Part shown: positions 18,410 through 28,091 of the stretch, in pieces | How positions within the stretch are numbered: the stretch's first letter is position 1 | Layout: each line of letters starts with the position of its first letter | Source of the DNA: Bin75 sp965212135 | GTDB lineage: Bacteria > Nitrospirota > Nitrospiria > Nitrospirales > UBA8639 | Direction: 5' to 3' | Assembly: GCA_965212135.1 (NCBI GenBank) | Contig: OZ243044.1 | Coordinates: 310,001-374,000 of the forward strand | Length of the DNA stretch: 64,000 nucleotides | Notes under the pieces: generated by a model | The model's database searches: none | What the model saw: only the letters and a program-made list of their open reading frames with translations | What the model was told of the DNA's origin: nothing | Program-made: the position numbers and the translations under genes

Positions 18410-18439
18410 AGTATACCGAGTTGATTTATGGGGACACAA
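18410..18439 (-). promoter_or_regulatory. possible internal promoter for trpBA
   Basis: On the minus strand TTGTGT (18434-18439) and TATACT (18410-18415) are 18 bases apart, a fair sigma-70 match that spans the last codons of trpF and the trpF-trpB gap. Just downstream lies a small hairpin, TTTCCCG...CGGGAAA, without a T-tract. This could give extra trpBA and rqcH transcript. The match is imperfect and there is no independent support. Confidence 0.3.
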
Positions 18440-19061
18440 GTTGCACCGCTTGGATGAACGCTTTGACCTTGGCCGGATCTTTCTTGCCGGGAGCGGCTTC
18501 GACGCCGCTACTGACGTCCACGCCGTAGGGCTGAACGTTCAGGATAGCTTCCTGGACATTCCGGGGAGTGAGTCCTCCCGCAAGCAAACAAGAAAAAGCC
18601 CGAGCCGCTTTCGCGGCAAGGGTCCAGTCGGCCATGGTACCTGTCCCTCCATAGGCTGCGCCTGAAAACGCATCCAGAACAAATCCCCGAACACGGGCTC
18701 GGCCCCTGTATTCCGCCATGGCCAAAAATGTGTGGCGGTCACGAAGTCTGATCCCTCGTATCACCGGATGCCCCAGCGCTTCACAATAGTCGGCCGACTC
18801 GTCGCCATGAATTTGCGCAAACGCCAGCCCGCATTCATTCATGATCGTTCGAACTTTTCCGGATTCTTCATTCACGAAAACGCCAATGGGCAACACAAAT
18901 GGCGGCAAATCAGCCACAATAGATTTGACGACGTTTGGACTCACATTGCGCGGGCTTTGTTTGTGAAAGACAAAACCGAGCGCATCGGCGCCGGCGTCAA
19001 CGGCATGCAAGGCGTCGATCGGATTTGTAATCCCGCAGATTTTGATTTTAGGCATCGCCAT
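18426..19061 (-). CDS. trpF: phosphoribosylanthranilate isomerase
   Basis: Amadori isomerisation of phosphoribosylanthranilate to CdRP. The 211-residue TIM barrel starts with MPKIKICGIT (Met1 or Met3 possible) carrying the catalytic cysteine, and the catalytic aspartate is in VRGFVLDAFSGAAYGGTG near residue 130. LLAGGLTPRNV and GVDVSSGVEAAPGKKDP form the phosphate site. It is a separate gene, not fused to trpC as in enteric bacteria, and lies 24 bases after trpC. Confidence 0.96.
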   Translation of the reverse strand: MAMPKIKICGITNPIDALHAVDAGADALGFVFHKQSPRNVSPNVVKSIVADLPPFVLPIGVFVNEESGKVRTIMNECGLAFAQIHGDESADYCEALGHPVIRGIRLRDRHTFLAMAEYRGRARVRGFVLDAFSGAAYGGTGTMADWTLAAKAARAFSCLLAGGLTPRNVQEAILNVQPYGVDVSSGVEAAPGKKDPAKVKAFIQAVQLVSP

Positions 19062-19085
19062 GCGAAGACCAATGAGACGGGGCGG

Positions 19086-19940
19086 TTAAATCCAGCGAGT
19101 TCCTTGAGAGGCCTGTTCGGCGTTGTTTTGTTTGCGGGTCACGCCGCGCAAGTCCCGAATGGCGGCGCCGATGTCGTCCGCTCGAATCAACGCTTCGCCA
19201 ATGAGCATGCCCCGGGTTCCGGCTTTCAAAAGCTGCAGGACGTCATCTCGCTTGCGGATTCCGCTTTCGCTCACAATGATTTTGTCGGGAGGGATCCGCG
19301 GGGCAAGCCTGGCGGTTGTTGCGAGATCGGTCGAAAAGGTTGTGAGGTCCCGGTTATTAATGCCGATCAGGACGGCTTCAGGCACTCGTTCCAGCAGTAA
19401 ATCAATTTCCCGCTCATGGTGCGTTTCAATCAAGACATCCAGATTCATGCCTTTGGCGATTGCATGGAAATCTTCGAGTTGTATCCGGTCCAGTGCGGCC
19501 ACGATGAGCAAAACAGCATCCGCCCCGTACGCACAGGCTTCATAAAATTGCACCTCTTCGACCATAAATTCTTTGTTCAATGCCGGAAGCCCCACGTGCT
19601 CTTTGACGTGGGCGAGGTCGTCCAGGCAACCTTGAAAAAAATCCTGATCCGTCAGCACCGATACCGCGGCGGCGCCATGTTCTTTGTAGATGCCGGCGAT
19701 CGCGACCGGATCAAACCGGTCTTGAAATTCAGGACGCATCAATCCCTGACTCGGTGACGTCTTTTTGACTTCGGCAATCAGGGCAGGGGAGTCCGGCGTA
19801 CAAGCCTCCTCGACAGCGTTGAGAAAGCCCATCGGGCCCGACCGATCGGCGATTTTCCCCTTTAGACTGGTCAGGTACCCGCGATTTTTTTTTCGACGGA
19901 TCTCCGCGTGCTTATGTTCCAAGATTCGAGCGAGCATCAC
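19086..19940 (-). CDS. trpC: indole-3-glycerol phosphate synthase
   Basis: Ring closure of CdRP to indole-3-glycerol phosphate. The 284-residue length is slightly above the single-domain average. Landmarks: LIAEVKKTSPSQGLM with the catalytic lysine near residue 58, VLTDQDFFQGCLDDL, NKEFMVEEVQFYEA, IGINNRDLTTF, and SESGIRKRDDV near the end. The ATG overlaps the trpD stop by 4 bases (ATGA), which points to coupled translation. Confidence 0.96.
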   Translation of the reverse strand: MMLARILEHKHAEIRRKKNRGYLTSLKGKIADRSGPMGFLNAVEEACTPDSPALIAEVKKTSPSQGLMRPEFQDRFDPVAIAGIYKEHGAAAVSVLTDQDFFQGCLDDLAHVKEHVGLPALNKEFMVEEVQFYEACAYGADAVLLIVAALDRIQLEDFHAIAKGMNLDVLIETHHEREIDLLLERVPEAVLIGINNRDLTTFSTDLATTARLAPRIPPDKIIVSESGIRKRDDVLQLLKAGTRGMLIGEALIRADDIGAAIRDLRGVTRKQNNAEQASQGTRWI

Positions 19941-20956
19941 GGGCTGATCCGATTGGAAAATTTGATGAGTTTTTCAAGTTTCTCGCAGGCCGCACCGCTG
20001 TCTAACACGTTTGCGGCTTGCCTGTACCCTTCTTTCAGGTTTTTGGCTTTCCCGCACGCGACAAACGCCGGTGAGGCGTTCAGAAGCACCACTTCCCGTT
20101 TGGCATTGCGACGACCTTTGAGCAGATCCTGAATCACAATCGCATTATCTTTGGGAGTCCCACCACGCAGATCTTGTTGACTCACTCGGATCAAGTCAAA
20201 ATCTTCCGGAGCAATATGATAGCTGGATACCCGTCCGGCTTTGCCTTCGGAGACATAGGTAAAATCGGTCAACGTGATTTCATCTAATCCATCGTTGCCA
20301 TGCAAGACAAAGCAATGGTGGGTGCCAAGGCGAACCAGGACCTGGGCTAACGTTTCCGTTAAGGCATGATCATAGACTCCCATGATCTGGATGCCGGCCC
20401 CGGCGGGGTTGGATAAAGGCCCCATGATATTCATCAACGTCCGTATCCCGATTTCAGAACGCGGGGCGGCGCAGTGCTTCATCGCCACGTGGTACAGCGG
20501 CGCGAATAAAAAACCGATTCCGATTTCATTGATACAGGTTTCGACTTGTTCCGGAGGAAGGTCAATGTTCACGCCCATGGCGACCAATACATCCGCGCTT
20601 CCGGACTGTGAAGACACCGACTGATTCCCATGCTTGGCGACGGTCATCCCTCCGCCGGCAATCACAAATGCGGCGGCAGTGGAAATATTAAAGGTGTTGG
20701 AGCGATCACCGCCTGTTCCGCACGTATCCACGACCTGCGGACCGCCAACGTGAATACGCACGGCCATTTCACGCATGGCTTTCACCGAGCCCGTGATTTC
20801 TTCGACAGTCTCGCCCTTCATGCGAAGAGCCATCAGGTATGCGGCGATTTGAGATTCAGAAGCGGCGCCCTGCATGATGTCAAGCATGACCTCATGTGCT
20901 TCTTTCTCCGTCAGGCCGATGTTTTCAGCCAGTTTTCCGAGCGCGATTTTTATCAT
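19937..20956 (-). CDS. trpD: anthranilate phosphoribosyltransferase
   Basis: Transfers phosphoribosyl from PRPP to anthranilate. The 339 residues are the normal monofunctional length. The PRPP site VDTCGTGGDRSNTFNIST lies near residues 79-96, followed by KHGNQSVSSQSGSADVL; NIMGPLSNPAGAG is also typical. It is not fused to a glutaminase domain; trpG is the separate gene 6 bases upstream. Confidence 0.96.
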   Translation of the reverse strand: MIKIALGKLAENIGLTEKEAHEVMLDIMQGAASESQIAAYLMALRMKGETVEEITGSVKAMREMAVRIHVGGPQVVDTCGTGGDRSNTFNISTAAAFVIAGGGMTVAKHGNQSVSSQSGSADVLVAMGVNIDLPPEQVETCINEIGIGFLFAPLYHVAMKHCAAPRSEIGIRTLMNIMGPLSNPAGAGIQIMGVYDHALTETLAQVLVRLGTHHCFVLHGNDGLDEITLTDFTYVSEGKAGRVSSYHIAPEDFDLIRVSQQDLRGGTPKDNAIVIQDLLKGRRNAKREVVLLNASPAFVACGKAKNLKEGYRQAANVLDSGAACEKLEKLIKFSNRISP

Positions 20957-20962
20957 GCGGAT

Positions 20963-21571
20963 TTAGTGGCTGCTTGTTGGAGGGAATGCGGATTGTCCAT
21001 TCCTGAAGTCGAGTGCGAGAAAGTTTCGCAGCAAATCCATGCCGGACTTTGTGAGAATCGATTCCGGATGAAACTGCACGCCTTCCGCGCCGGTTGGACG
21101 ATGCCGGAGGCCCATGATTTCACCCTCATCTGTCATGGCTGAAATTTCAAAATCGCCCGGCAGTGTTGATCGATTGACGATGAGTGAATGATACCGCGTG
21201 GCTTCAAACGGATTTGGCAGACCGTCAAAGAGCTTTTGGTTGTCATGCTTGACCCACGAGGTTTTGCCGTGCATCAACCGGTCGGCACGGATGATGTCAC
21301 CGCCAAAGGCACAGGCCAAAGACTGATGTCCGAGACAGACGCCCAAGAGCGGAACCCGTCCGGCAAACCGTTGAATCACTTCCACGGAAATGCCGGCTTC
21401 TTTGGGTGTGCAAGGACCGGGAGAAATCACAATACGATCCGGATGAAGCGTTTCAATCGTTTGTATCGTGATGGTATCATTACGGTAGACTTGAATGTCG
21501 GCGCCCAATTCTCCCAGGTACTGAACCAGGTTGTAGGTGAAGGAGTCATAATTATCAATCATGAGTAGCAT
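20963..21571 (-). CDS. trpG: anthranilate/para-aminobenzoate synthase glutaminase subunit
   Basis: Class I glutamine amidotransferase that supplies ammonia to TrpE. 202 residues. N-terminus MLLMIDNYDSFTYNLVQYL; catalytic cysteine in LLGVCLGHQSLA near residue 79; catalytic His-Glu pair in GVQFHPESIL near residue 168. The position between trpE and trpD argues for the tryptophan role, but in organisms with one copy such a subunit also serves PabB, so it may be shared. It lies 93 bases after trpE; that gap has no clear regulatory feature. Confidence 0.94.
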   Translation of the reverse strand: MLLMIDNYDSFTYNLVQYLGELGADIQVYRNDTITIQTIETLHPDRIVISPGPCTPKEAGISVEVIQRFAGRVPLLGVCLGHQSLACAFGGDIIRADRLMHGKTSWVKHDNQKLFDGLPNPFEATRYHSLIVNRSTLPGDFEISAMTDEGEIMGLRHRPTGAEGVQFHPESILTKSGMDLLRNFLALDFRNGQSAFPPTSSH

Positions 21572-21664
21572 ACATAACCATCAAGCGTCATGCGTCGCGT
21601 GTGCCGCCGGGTGTTCCTGTCGTGTCTCACCCCGCACTCGGACTCCGGCCCACTGACCTGTCCG

Positions 21665-23164
21665 TTACTCCAATCCCCGTTCTGCCATTTCAATGCTCCG
21701 CATCATGGCACGGGCTTTGTTGCAAGTCTCCTCGTATTCTTTGGTTGGATCGGAATCCGCGACAATGCCGGCGCCGGTTTGAATGAACGCTTCGTGACCT
21801 TTAATGACAATCGTTCGAATGTTGATACAGGTATCCATGGTTCCCGAAAATCCAAAATAGCCGACCGCGCCGGCGTATGGACCGCGCCGTGTGGGTTCGA
21901 GCGTCTCGATGATCTGCATGGCCCGAATTTTCGGCGCGCCCGAGACTGTGCCGGCGGGGAAACACGCCTTCATTATATCATACACGCTTTTACCGGGATC
22001 TAACGTGCCCGTTACCTGTGAAACGATGTGCATGACATGAGAGTACCGTTCGATCTTCATAAACGGATCAAGTGAAACCGTCCCGGTTTGCGCCACGCGT
22101 CCCACGTCGTTTCGTCCCAAATCAACCAGCATGACGTGCTCGGCTCGCTCCTTTTCATCGGCCAACAGTTCCTCGGCTAAAGCCTGATCCTGCGCAACCG
22201 TGGCCCCGCGCTTTCGAGTGCCCGCGATGGGCCGAACCACAATTTGGTCCTCTTCACACCGAACCAAAATTTCCGGCGACGAGCCGACCAATTCAATGCC
22301 TGCCACTCGAAGATAGAACATGTACGGTGAAGGATTAATCACCCGCAACGCGCGATAGATTTCCAGGGGAGACGCGCAAATTCTGGTCTGCCATCTCTGC
22401 GACACCACCGCCTGCACGATATCTCCGCTCTGAATGTAGTCTTGAGTCCGTATCACCATTTTTTCAAAATCGGACTGCGTCATGTTAGAGGCAAAGCAAG
22501 GGGCCTGCCGACGACGCATGGACGAAGGCCGGCGACGCAAGGGTTGTTTGAGTTTGGCAATCATGGCATCAATGCGGGTTGTGGCACCCATATACGCGGA
22601 CCGGAGAGCAGATTTTGTGGGAGACGCAATATGGGCATTGGCCACAATTTTGATCGTATGCGTCACATTATCAAAAATTAACAAGGTGTCCGCTAAAAAA
22701 AAGGCGAGCAACGGCAAGGGGACGGACTCCTTGGGATGCGAGGAAACCGGTTCAAAAAATCGAACGATGTCGTATCCAAGGTAGCCGACGGCTCCGCCCG
22801 TGAATCGGGGGAGGCCCGCTACCGGCACGGGTCGAAATTCATTCATCAGGGTCCGGATATGGTCTAACGGATTATCGCCTAACGGACGCGTTTCTGTTTT
22901 GCGACCTTTTTTGATATGGAGTCTGCCGCCGTCTTCCCACAAAACTTGCGCGGCATTGCTTCCCAAAAATGAATAGCGCGCCCAGCTCTCGCCGCCTTCA
23001 ATGCTTTCAAACAGGAAAGCGGTATGGCCAGAATTAATTTTGGAAAATGCGCTGACCGGCGTTTCTAAATCCGCCAAAATTTCACGATAAACCGGCACCA
23101 GATTCCCACGCTCGGCCAATTGGCAGAATTGGTCAAAACCTATTGAATAACAAGGATTTTTCAT
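21665..23164 (-). CDS. trpE: anthranilate synthase component I
   Basis: Makes anthranilate from chorismate with ammonia from TrpG; first step of the pathway and the usual target of tryptophan feedback. About 499 residues. I start at ATG 23164 (MKNPCYSIGF), since an earlier in-frame TTG has no ribosome binding site either. Landmarks: RPIAGTRKRGAT, LLADEKERAEHVMLVDLGRND, and FPAGTVSGAPKIRAMQIIETLE near the C-terminus, all chorismate-site segments. First gene of the trp operon. In the 225-base region between it and the divergent hydrolase gene I see no leader peptide with repeated Trp codons and no convincing terminator. Confidence 0.96.
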   Translation of the reverse strand: MKNPCYSIGFDQFCQLAERGNLVPVYREILADLETPVSAFSKINSGHTAFLFESIEGGESWARYSFLGSNAAQVLWEDGGRLHIKKGRKTETRPLGDNPLDHIRTLMNEFRPVPVAGLPRFTGGAVGYLGYDIVRFFEPVSSHPKESVPLPLLAFFLADTLLIFDNVTHTIKIVANAHIASPTKSALRSAYMGATTRIDAMIAKLKQPLRRRPSSMRRRQAPCFASNMTQSDFEKMVIRTQDYIQSGDIVQAVVSQRWQTRICASPLEIYRALRVINPSPYMFYLRVAGIELVGSSPEILVRCEEDQIVVRPIAGTRKRGATVAQDQALAEELLADEKERAEHVMLVDLGRNDVGRVAQTGTVSLDPFMKIERYSHVMHIVSQVTGTLDPGKSVYDIMKACFPAGTVSGAPKIRAMQIIETLEPTRRGPYAGAVGYFGFSGTMDTCINIRTIVIKGHEAFIQTGAGIVADSDPTKEYEETCNKARAMMRSIEMAERGLE

Positions 23165-23389
23165 GACGGAAACGGTAGCATGCGACTTCAAAGCAAGTCA
23201 ATGAACCACGGCAGATCCGTCATACCTGAAAAACGGTTGAAAATCGTGCAGGCACCTATTTTCGTTTCGCGCAAAATGTCCGCCAACGCTTGATTGCCAT
23301 ATTGCGGGGTGCCTATAGTGACAAGGCACTTAGACCTTGCCGTGGATGGAACGGATGAGTGGCCGTCCCGGATTCAGGAAAGACCGTTT

Positions 23390-24190
23390 ATGAAAATTGT
23401 CAGATTTCGGGATCATGCCGGGATGGTTCACTATGGTGAGTGGACCACGAATACATCGGCTCGACTGCTTAAAGGCGACATCTTCGACCATTATGAGGTA
23501 ACAAACAGGGTCATTGACATTCAAAAATTGCTGGCTCCGGTTGTGCCTCCGATGATTTTTGGCATTGGACTCAATTATCGGCGGCATGCCGAAGAGACCG
23601 GAGCGAAGACTCCGAACTATCCGGTGCTGTTTCTCAAAGCCGTCACCACGCTGAACCATCCTGGCGATCCCATCATCATTCCAAAAGTGGCCTCGGGGCA
23701 AGTTGATTACGAATGTGAATTGGCTGTGGTGATCGGAAAAGCCGGGAAAAATATCGCGGCACACCAAGCGCTTGATTACGTTCTGGGGTACACTGGCGCC
23801 AATGACGTGAGCGCCCGTCGCTGGCAGAAAGAGGGCGGGGGGAAACAATGGTGCCGAGGAAAATCGTTTGACACATTCTGTCCGCTCGGTCCCTGTCTTG
23901 TGACGCGGGACGACCTTCCCGGCCATAATACACTTGCCATGACCACCACGCTCAACGGCGAGACCATGCAGGATTGGACCACCTCCGATATGATCTTTGA
24001 CGTCCCGACCCTGATCGGCTTTCTCAGCGAGGGCACCACGCTGTTGCCGGGAACGGTCATTCTGACGGGCACACCGCAGGGAGTCGGGTTTGCAAGAAAA
24101 CCACCCGTCTTTCTCAAAGACGGCGACCGGGTCACCGTCACAATCGAACACATCGGAGCGTTGACCAACCCCGTTCTCGAAGAAGTGTAA
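23390..24190 (+). CDS. fumarylacetoacetate hydrolase family protein
   Basis: About 266 residues, a single FAH domain with a short N-terminal extension. ATG 23390 is chosen for the AGGAAAG just upstream. Key residues: the GIGLNYRRHAEETG segment, the metal ligands in DYECELAVVIGK, then GANDVSARRWQ, KSFDTFCPLGP and LTGTPQGVGFARKPP near the end. Family members hydrolyse or decarboxylate beta-diketo and oxo acids (acylpyruvases, oxaloacetate decarboxylase, hydroxymuconate isomerases); the substrate cannot be named. It is divergent from trpE. Confidence 0.88.
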   Translation: MKIVRFRDHAGMVHYGEWTTNTSARLLKGDIFDHYEVTNRVIDIQKLLAPVVPPMIFGIGLNYRRHAEETGAKTPNYPVLFLKAVTTLNHPGDPIIIPKVASGQVDYECELAVVIGKAGKNIAAHQALDYVLGYTGANDVSARRWQKEGGGKQWCRGKSFDTFCPLGPCLVTRDDLPGHNTLAMTTTLNGETMQDWTTSDMIFDVPTLIGFLSEGTTLLPGTVILTGTPQGVGFARKPPVFLKDGDRVTVTIEHIGALTNPVLEEV

Positions 24191-24221
24191 AGGCCGGTTC
24201 ATGCGTTTCCCGCAGAGTCCT

Positions 24222-25850
24222 TTATGGTGTTTTAAGGACTTCGGCCGGTTGCCTGGTCTCCAGAAAAACGCCGGTCCGCCGGACAAGAAAGAGTACGGGA
24301 ACACCAAGCAAGGCGGTTATGAGAAAAAAATGTGAATAGCCGAGGCTGTCCACGATGGTTCCCGAGTAACCGCCGAGTATTTTGGGAAACAGGATCATGA
24401 GTGAGCTGAAAATGGCATATTGCATCGCGGTAAATTTTATATTCGTGAGGCTGGAGAGAAATGCCACAAAAGCCGCGCTTGCCAATCCGGCCGACAGGTT
24501 GTCCGCTGCAATCACCAGATAGAGCATGACGAGATCATGCCCCATGAAAGCCAGCGCCATAAACAGGAGGTTGGTGGCTGCCGACAGGAGGGCGCCCAGA
24601 AACAGGATGCGGATGACGCCGTACCGCAATGAAAAAATGCCCCCCAAAAAACCGCCGGCAATGGTCATGAATAACCCAAATGTTTTCACCACGCCGGCAA
24701 TTTCCAGCTTCGTGAATCCCATATCCTGGTAAAACACGTTGGCAATCACACCCAGGACAATATCGGAGATTCGGTACACGCCGACCAGTGCCAAAAGCCA
24801 TAGAGCCGATTGCAGTCCATAGCGTTCAAAGAAGTCTTTGACCGGAACGAAATAGGTGTCCCGCAGCATGTCCCGGTTGATGATACCCGTCCGTAGAACA
24901 AGCGCGGCAACCAGCCATGCCGCCAGAATCCCTGCGAACAAACGCGCCGCTTCGACCGCAATCCCGATGATCTGGGTCGTGCCAACCACTCCGGTGATCG
25001 TTGCGGTGAAGTCATCTGTCAGTTCCGCAGTATAGTAAAAGGTCAGGAGAAAGCCGGTCACGGAGGCGGCAAATATGACGAGCATACCCGTGTAATCCCT
25101 TATCGGGCGGGACGCCTTGCCTGTTTCATTGGCGCACGGTTCCGGAATCACAAGTGTCGTGCTCACGCCCACCAGCATGACCAGAGCCATCATGCCATAG
25201 GCCCACCGCCAAGCCTGATACTGATAGACGCCATTGGCCGACCCAAAGGCGCTGGCCAGAAACAGGGCGCCGGCTCCCGCAACCAGCATCCCGATGCGAT
25301 AGCCCGCGATATACGTGGCCGACATCATGGCCTGTAGCGAGGTTTCCGCCGATTCGATGCGGTAGGCGTCAATCACGATATCCTGGGTCGCGGAAGAAAA
25401 CCCAAGCCACGCGGCGGCCATAGCCATCAACGTGAGGTTGCTCTGACCTCCGGCGGGATCGATAAGAGCCATGGCAAGCATGGCGGCCATGACGGAACAT
25501 TGCGCACACAACATCCATCCGCGCCGTCGGCCTAATGTTTGCGTCAGGATGGGGATAGGCAATCTATCAACGAGCGGCGCCCATACGAATTTGAATGAAT
25601 AGCCCAGCCCGGCCCAACTGAAAAAAGTGACAGCCGCTCGCTCGACCCCGGCTTCACGCAGCCACAAAGACAGTGAGGAAAAAATTAACAGAAGGGGGAG
25701 TCCGGCTGAGAAGCCGAGAAACAACATGGTGATGACACGCCGATGCCAAAAGGCCCGGAAAACACGATACCAGTGCTGCGGTCCATCGGTCTGCATGTGT
25801 GAAGCCCATCCGGTGCGAGACACTGTCTCAACGGTTTTTACCGGTATCAT
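24222..25850 (-). CDS. AmpG-like MFS transporter
   Basis: An inner-membrane permease of the AmpG/acetyl-CoA transporter group, about 542 residues with 12 or more helices. LFLGFSAGLPLLLIFSSLSLWL in the first helix, then GYSFKFVWAPLVDRLPIP and WLGFSSATQDIVIDAYR, are typical of AmpG, which imports anhydromuropeptides for cell-wall recycling. The start is uncertain: ATG 25850 and ATG 25796 are both possible, with weak ribosome binding sites, and the frame stays open further upstream. The adjacent upstream gene is divergent. AmpG function is likely but MFS substrate calls are risky. Confidence 0.75.
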   Translation of the reverse strand: MIPVKTVETVSRTGWASHMQTDGPQHWYRVFRAFWHRRVITMLFLGFSAGLPLLLIFSSLSLWLREAGVERAAVTFFSWAGLGYSFKFVWAPLVDRLPIPILTQTLGRRRGWMLCAQCSVMAAMLAMALIDPAGGQSNLTLMAMAAAWLGFSSATQDIVIDAYRIESAETSLQAMMSATYIAGYRIGMLVAGAGALFLASAFGSANGVYQYQAWRWAYGMMALVMLVGVSTTLVIPEPCANETGKASRPIRDYTGMLVIFAASVTGFLLTFYYTAELTDDFTATITGVVGTTQIIGIAVEAARLFAGILAAWLVAALVLRTGIINRDMLRDTYFVPVKDFFERYGLQSALWLLALVGVYRISDIVLGVIANVFYQDMGFTKLEIAGVVKTFGLFMTIAGGFLGGIFSLRYGVIRILFLGALLSAATNLLFMALAFMGHDLVMLYLVIAADNLSAGLASAAFVAFLSSLTNIKFTAMQYAIFSSLMILFPKILGGYSGTIVDSLGYSHFFLITALLGVPVLFLVRRTGVFLETRQPAEVLKTP

Positions 25851-26129
25851 GCATTTTGTCCGATCTTGCGATGAGGTTGAGAAAAACAAGGGGGACATTC
25901 CGAACACAGAAACGAAAACCCTCTTCAGGTTTTTTGAACAGGTGGTTATTCTTCCGACCGAATATGATGGTGAGAGCCAGAATGGGGGTATCCGCTCTGC
26001 TGGATACACAATATACAAAAAGGCCAACCGCACTTCAATAACTGCTTGTGCGGCGGCCAAAGACCGCACAGGCCGCATTGCCCGCGCTTTTCGGGATATG
26101 CTAGCGTTGACCGCCGAGGCGGGTTACGC

Positions 26130-27083
26130 ATGACGAAGTACACCGACTTTATCAACTACCACCTGTCAATGCTGATTGATGAGACGCGGACCGGCGCTTA
26201 CCATCAGGCTGTTTCCCAAACGGTGAAACCCGGTGACGTGGTGGTTGACGTGGGCTGCGGTTCGGGAATGCTTTCTTTCCTGGCTTGCCGTGCGGGTGCG
26301 CGTCATGTGTATGCCATAGAAAGCGAAGCCGTCATCGAAATGGCCAAACTCGTGGCGGCACGCAATAGTTTTCAGGATCGAATCACGTTTTATCACGACC
26401 ATTCTTTCAACGTTGAGTTGCCCGAACGTGCCGACGTGATTGTGACGGAGACGATGGGCACATTTGGTTTTGAAGAAGGTATCATCGGTTCACTCACCGA
26501 TGCCCGGGATCGTTTTCTCAAAAAAGACGGAAGGCTCATTCCCCATAACCTGGAACTGTTTCTTGCTCCCGTTGAGCTGCCAAAATTTTATGAACACGTC
26601 GTTGATTTTTGGGTGAACCGTTGCCAGGGGTTTGACTTCTCACCGGTTCGCGCCCTGACCGTCAACAATTTTCATCCATTGAAATTACATGAAGGGACGT
26701 TTCTCAGCGATCCCATCCGTGTGGAAAACGTATGGTTTGGGGGCATGACGCGAACGGAGGTCAGCGCGAAGTTCTCCGGATCTGTCAAGCGCCGGGGGTG
26801 GTGTCATGGGCTGGCCGGTTGGTTTAACGCCGCCTTGACGCCGACGCTTCAGATTTCGAATGGTCCTCGGGAGAAGGCCTCTCATTGGGGCCTGGCTTTT
26901 TTCCCCATTGACCGACCCGTCTCCGTGGAACGAGGCCATCGGATTGAGGCGGCAATACACTCAACGCAAAACGGTGAGCACTGGCATTGGAACGTGACAG
27001 TGAATGGGCATCGGTTCGAACAATCCACTTCAAAAGGTTCTCCGCTTTCGTTTTCCGAACGCCCAACCAGGACGGTCCATTGA
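26130..27083 (+). CDS. protein arginine methyltransferase-like SAM methyltransferase
   Basis: About 317 residues. ATG 26130 is chosen for the GAGGCGGG upstream and because homology begins at MTKYTDFINYH. The N-terminal Rossmann domain has motif I VVDVGCGSGMLSFLACRAGA (about residues 40-59) and an acidic residue closing strand 2 (VYAIESE). VTETMGTFGFEEGIIGS near 105-121 resembles the double-E loop of PRMT enzymes (consensus SEWMGY-x-E), with Glu at both ends. The C-terminal half is beta-rich, as in the PRMT barrel. The target is unknown; it may methylate a protein or a small molecule. About 200 bases without recognised features follow it. Confidence 0.7.
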   Translation: MTKYTDFINYHLSMLIDETRTGAYHQAVSQTVKPGDVVVDVGCGSGMLSFLACRAGARHVYAIESEAVIEMAKLVAARNSFQDRITFYHDHSFNVELPERADVIVTETMGTFGFEEGIIGSLTDARDRFLKKDGRLIPHNLELFLAPVELPKFYEHVVDFWVNRCQGFDFSPVRALTVNNFHPLKLHEGTFLSDPIRVENVWFGGMTRTEVSAKFSGSVKRRGWCHGLAGWFNAALTPTLQISNGPREKASHWGLAFFPIDRPVSVERGHRIEAAIHSTQNGEHWHWNVTVNGHRFEQSTSKGSPLSFSERPTRTVH

Positions 27084-27283
27084 GTATGTGGTCTGTCTCG
27101 AATTGAAAAAATTGTGGGTGGGGACAATGGAATCGGTCAGTGTGACAAAGACAAAAAGCCTGGCAGGATTGGCAGGAGAAACAAGGGCAAAGCAAGGCCT
27201 GCAATCAGAGCAAGCCAAAACTGTCGGAAAAGGCGTCTTGCTTGAAACCGTAAACGCACGAGACGCATTCTGTTGAAAAACAG

Positions 27284-27937
27284 CTAAGGCGTACTAACAA
27301 TTAACCGTTGACCGATTGAAATAAGATTGCCGGTCAGGTTGTTCCACTCTTTCAATTGAGCAATCGTGACACCGTAGTTGCGAGAAATTCGGTACAGGGT
27401 TTCTCCGGCATTAACGGTGTGATAAATCGGTTCTTCGGCATCTCCCCCAAGGAGGTCAGTAAAATCTGATTCATCAAAGGAAAGGTCATTCAGCCCAAAC
27501 TCCGAAAGCGAGGATTCGGAGAAAGACCTGTCTGGCTGTTCCCCGATGTCGTTGCCTGACGGGACTGCGGAGCCAGTGGAAGGGTCATTCGGTTGCTGAA
27601 GACTTTGTTCCTCTTGAAGATTTTGTTCCTCTCGCAGGGAATCAAGATCAACGGTCAGATCATGTTTTTGCGATTCCAGCGACGCTATTTCGATTTTCGC
27701 TTTCTGCAATTGGGCATTGATCTCGCCGGCCCGATTTTCTTCTTGCACTAACAGGCGTTGAAAGTTTAAGGCACGGGACTTTGCCACCTCATATTTTTCC
27801 ACGCTGACACATCCGGAGAACAAGGCGGAAAAGAGGGTTGCACTTAGCAACCAAGGTGTTGCCCCATAAGCCGTCCATCTCATTGAGGCTGATCCATGTT
27901 CGTGTTGATGCCGCTTTCCGCATTGGGGTCTGGTCAT
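27284..27937 (-). CDS. LysM-domain lipoprotein with coiled coil
   Basis: A 217-residue envelope protein. After a hydrophobic segment it has the lipobox-like LFSGC (Cys near residue 43). A coiled-coil stretch rich in Glu, Gln and Lys follows (about 50-115), then a low-complexity acidic, Ser-rich linker, and a C-terminal LysM domain (YHTVNAGETLYRISRNYGVT, then WNNL and IGQRLIV), which binds peptidoglycan. It probably tethers the outer membrane to the cell wall or positions a partner. The start at 27937 has AAGAGAG upstream; a second Met at residue 19 is a possible alternative. Confidence 0.78.
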   Translation of the reverse strand: MTRPQCGKRHQHEHGSASMRWTAYGATPWLLSATLFSALFSGCVSVEKYEVAKSRALNFQRLLVQEENRAGEINAQLQKAKIEIASLESQKHDLTVDLDSLREEQNLQEEQSLQQPNDPSTGSAVPSGNDIGEQPDRSFSESSLSEFGLNDLSFDESDFTDLLGGDAEEPIYHTVNAGETLYRISRNYGVTIAQLKEWNNLTGNLISIGQRLIVSTP

Positions 27938-28091
27938 AATAAGGCTCTCTTCATGGTGGTTGATTGGTGTCTGCGTTGAATGTGACGCACTATCCGCTCA
28001 TGGTCAGTGAAGAAGAAAAGTAACAATAAATACTGAGGCCCATAAATGTCAAGTGTCGTCACAATGGAAGTCAGAACCGTACAGGGTCTCA

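Noticed and set aside
23165..23389. Possible trp leader peptide before trpE
   Set aside because: No short frame with repeated Trp codons and no terminator hairpin is present.
27240..27275. CTTGAAA followed by CATTCT on the plus strand, resembling a sigma-32 promoter
   Set aside because: No plus-strand gene follows; the next gene on that side is on the minus strand, and the second box is a poor match.
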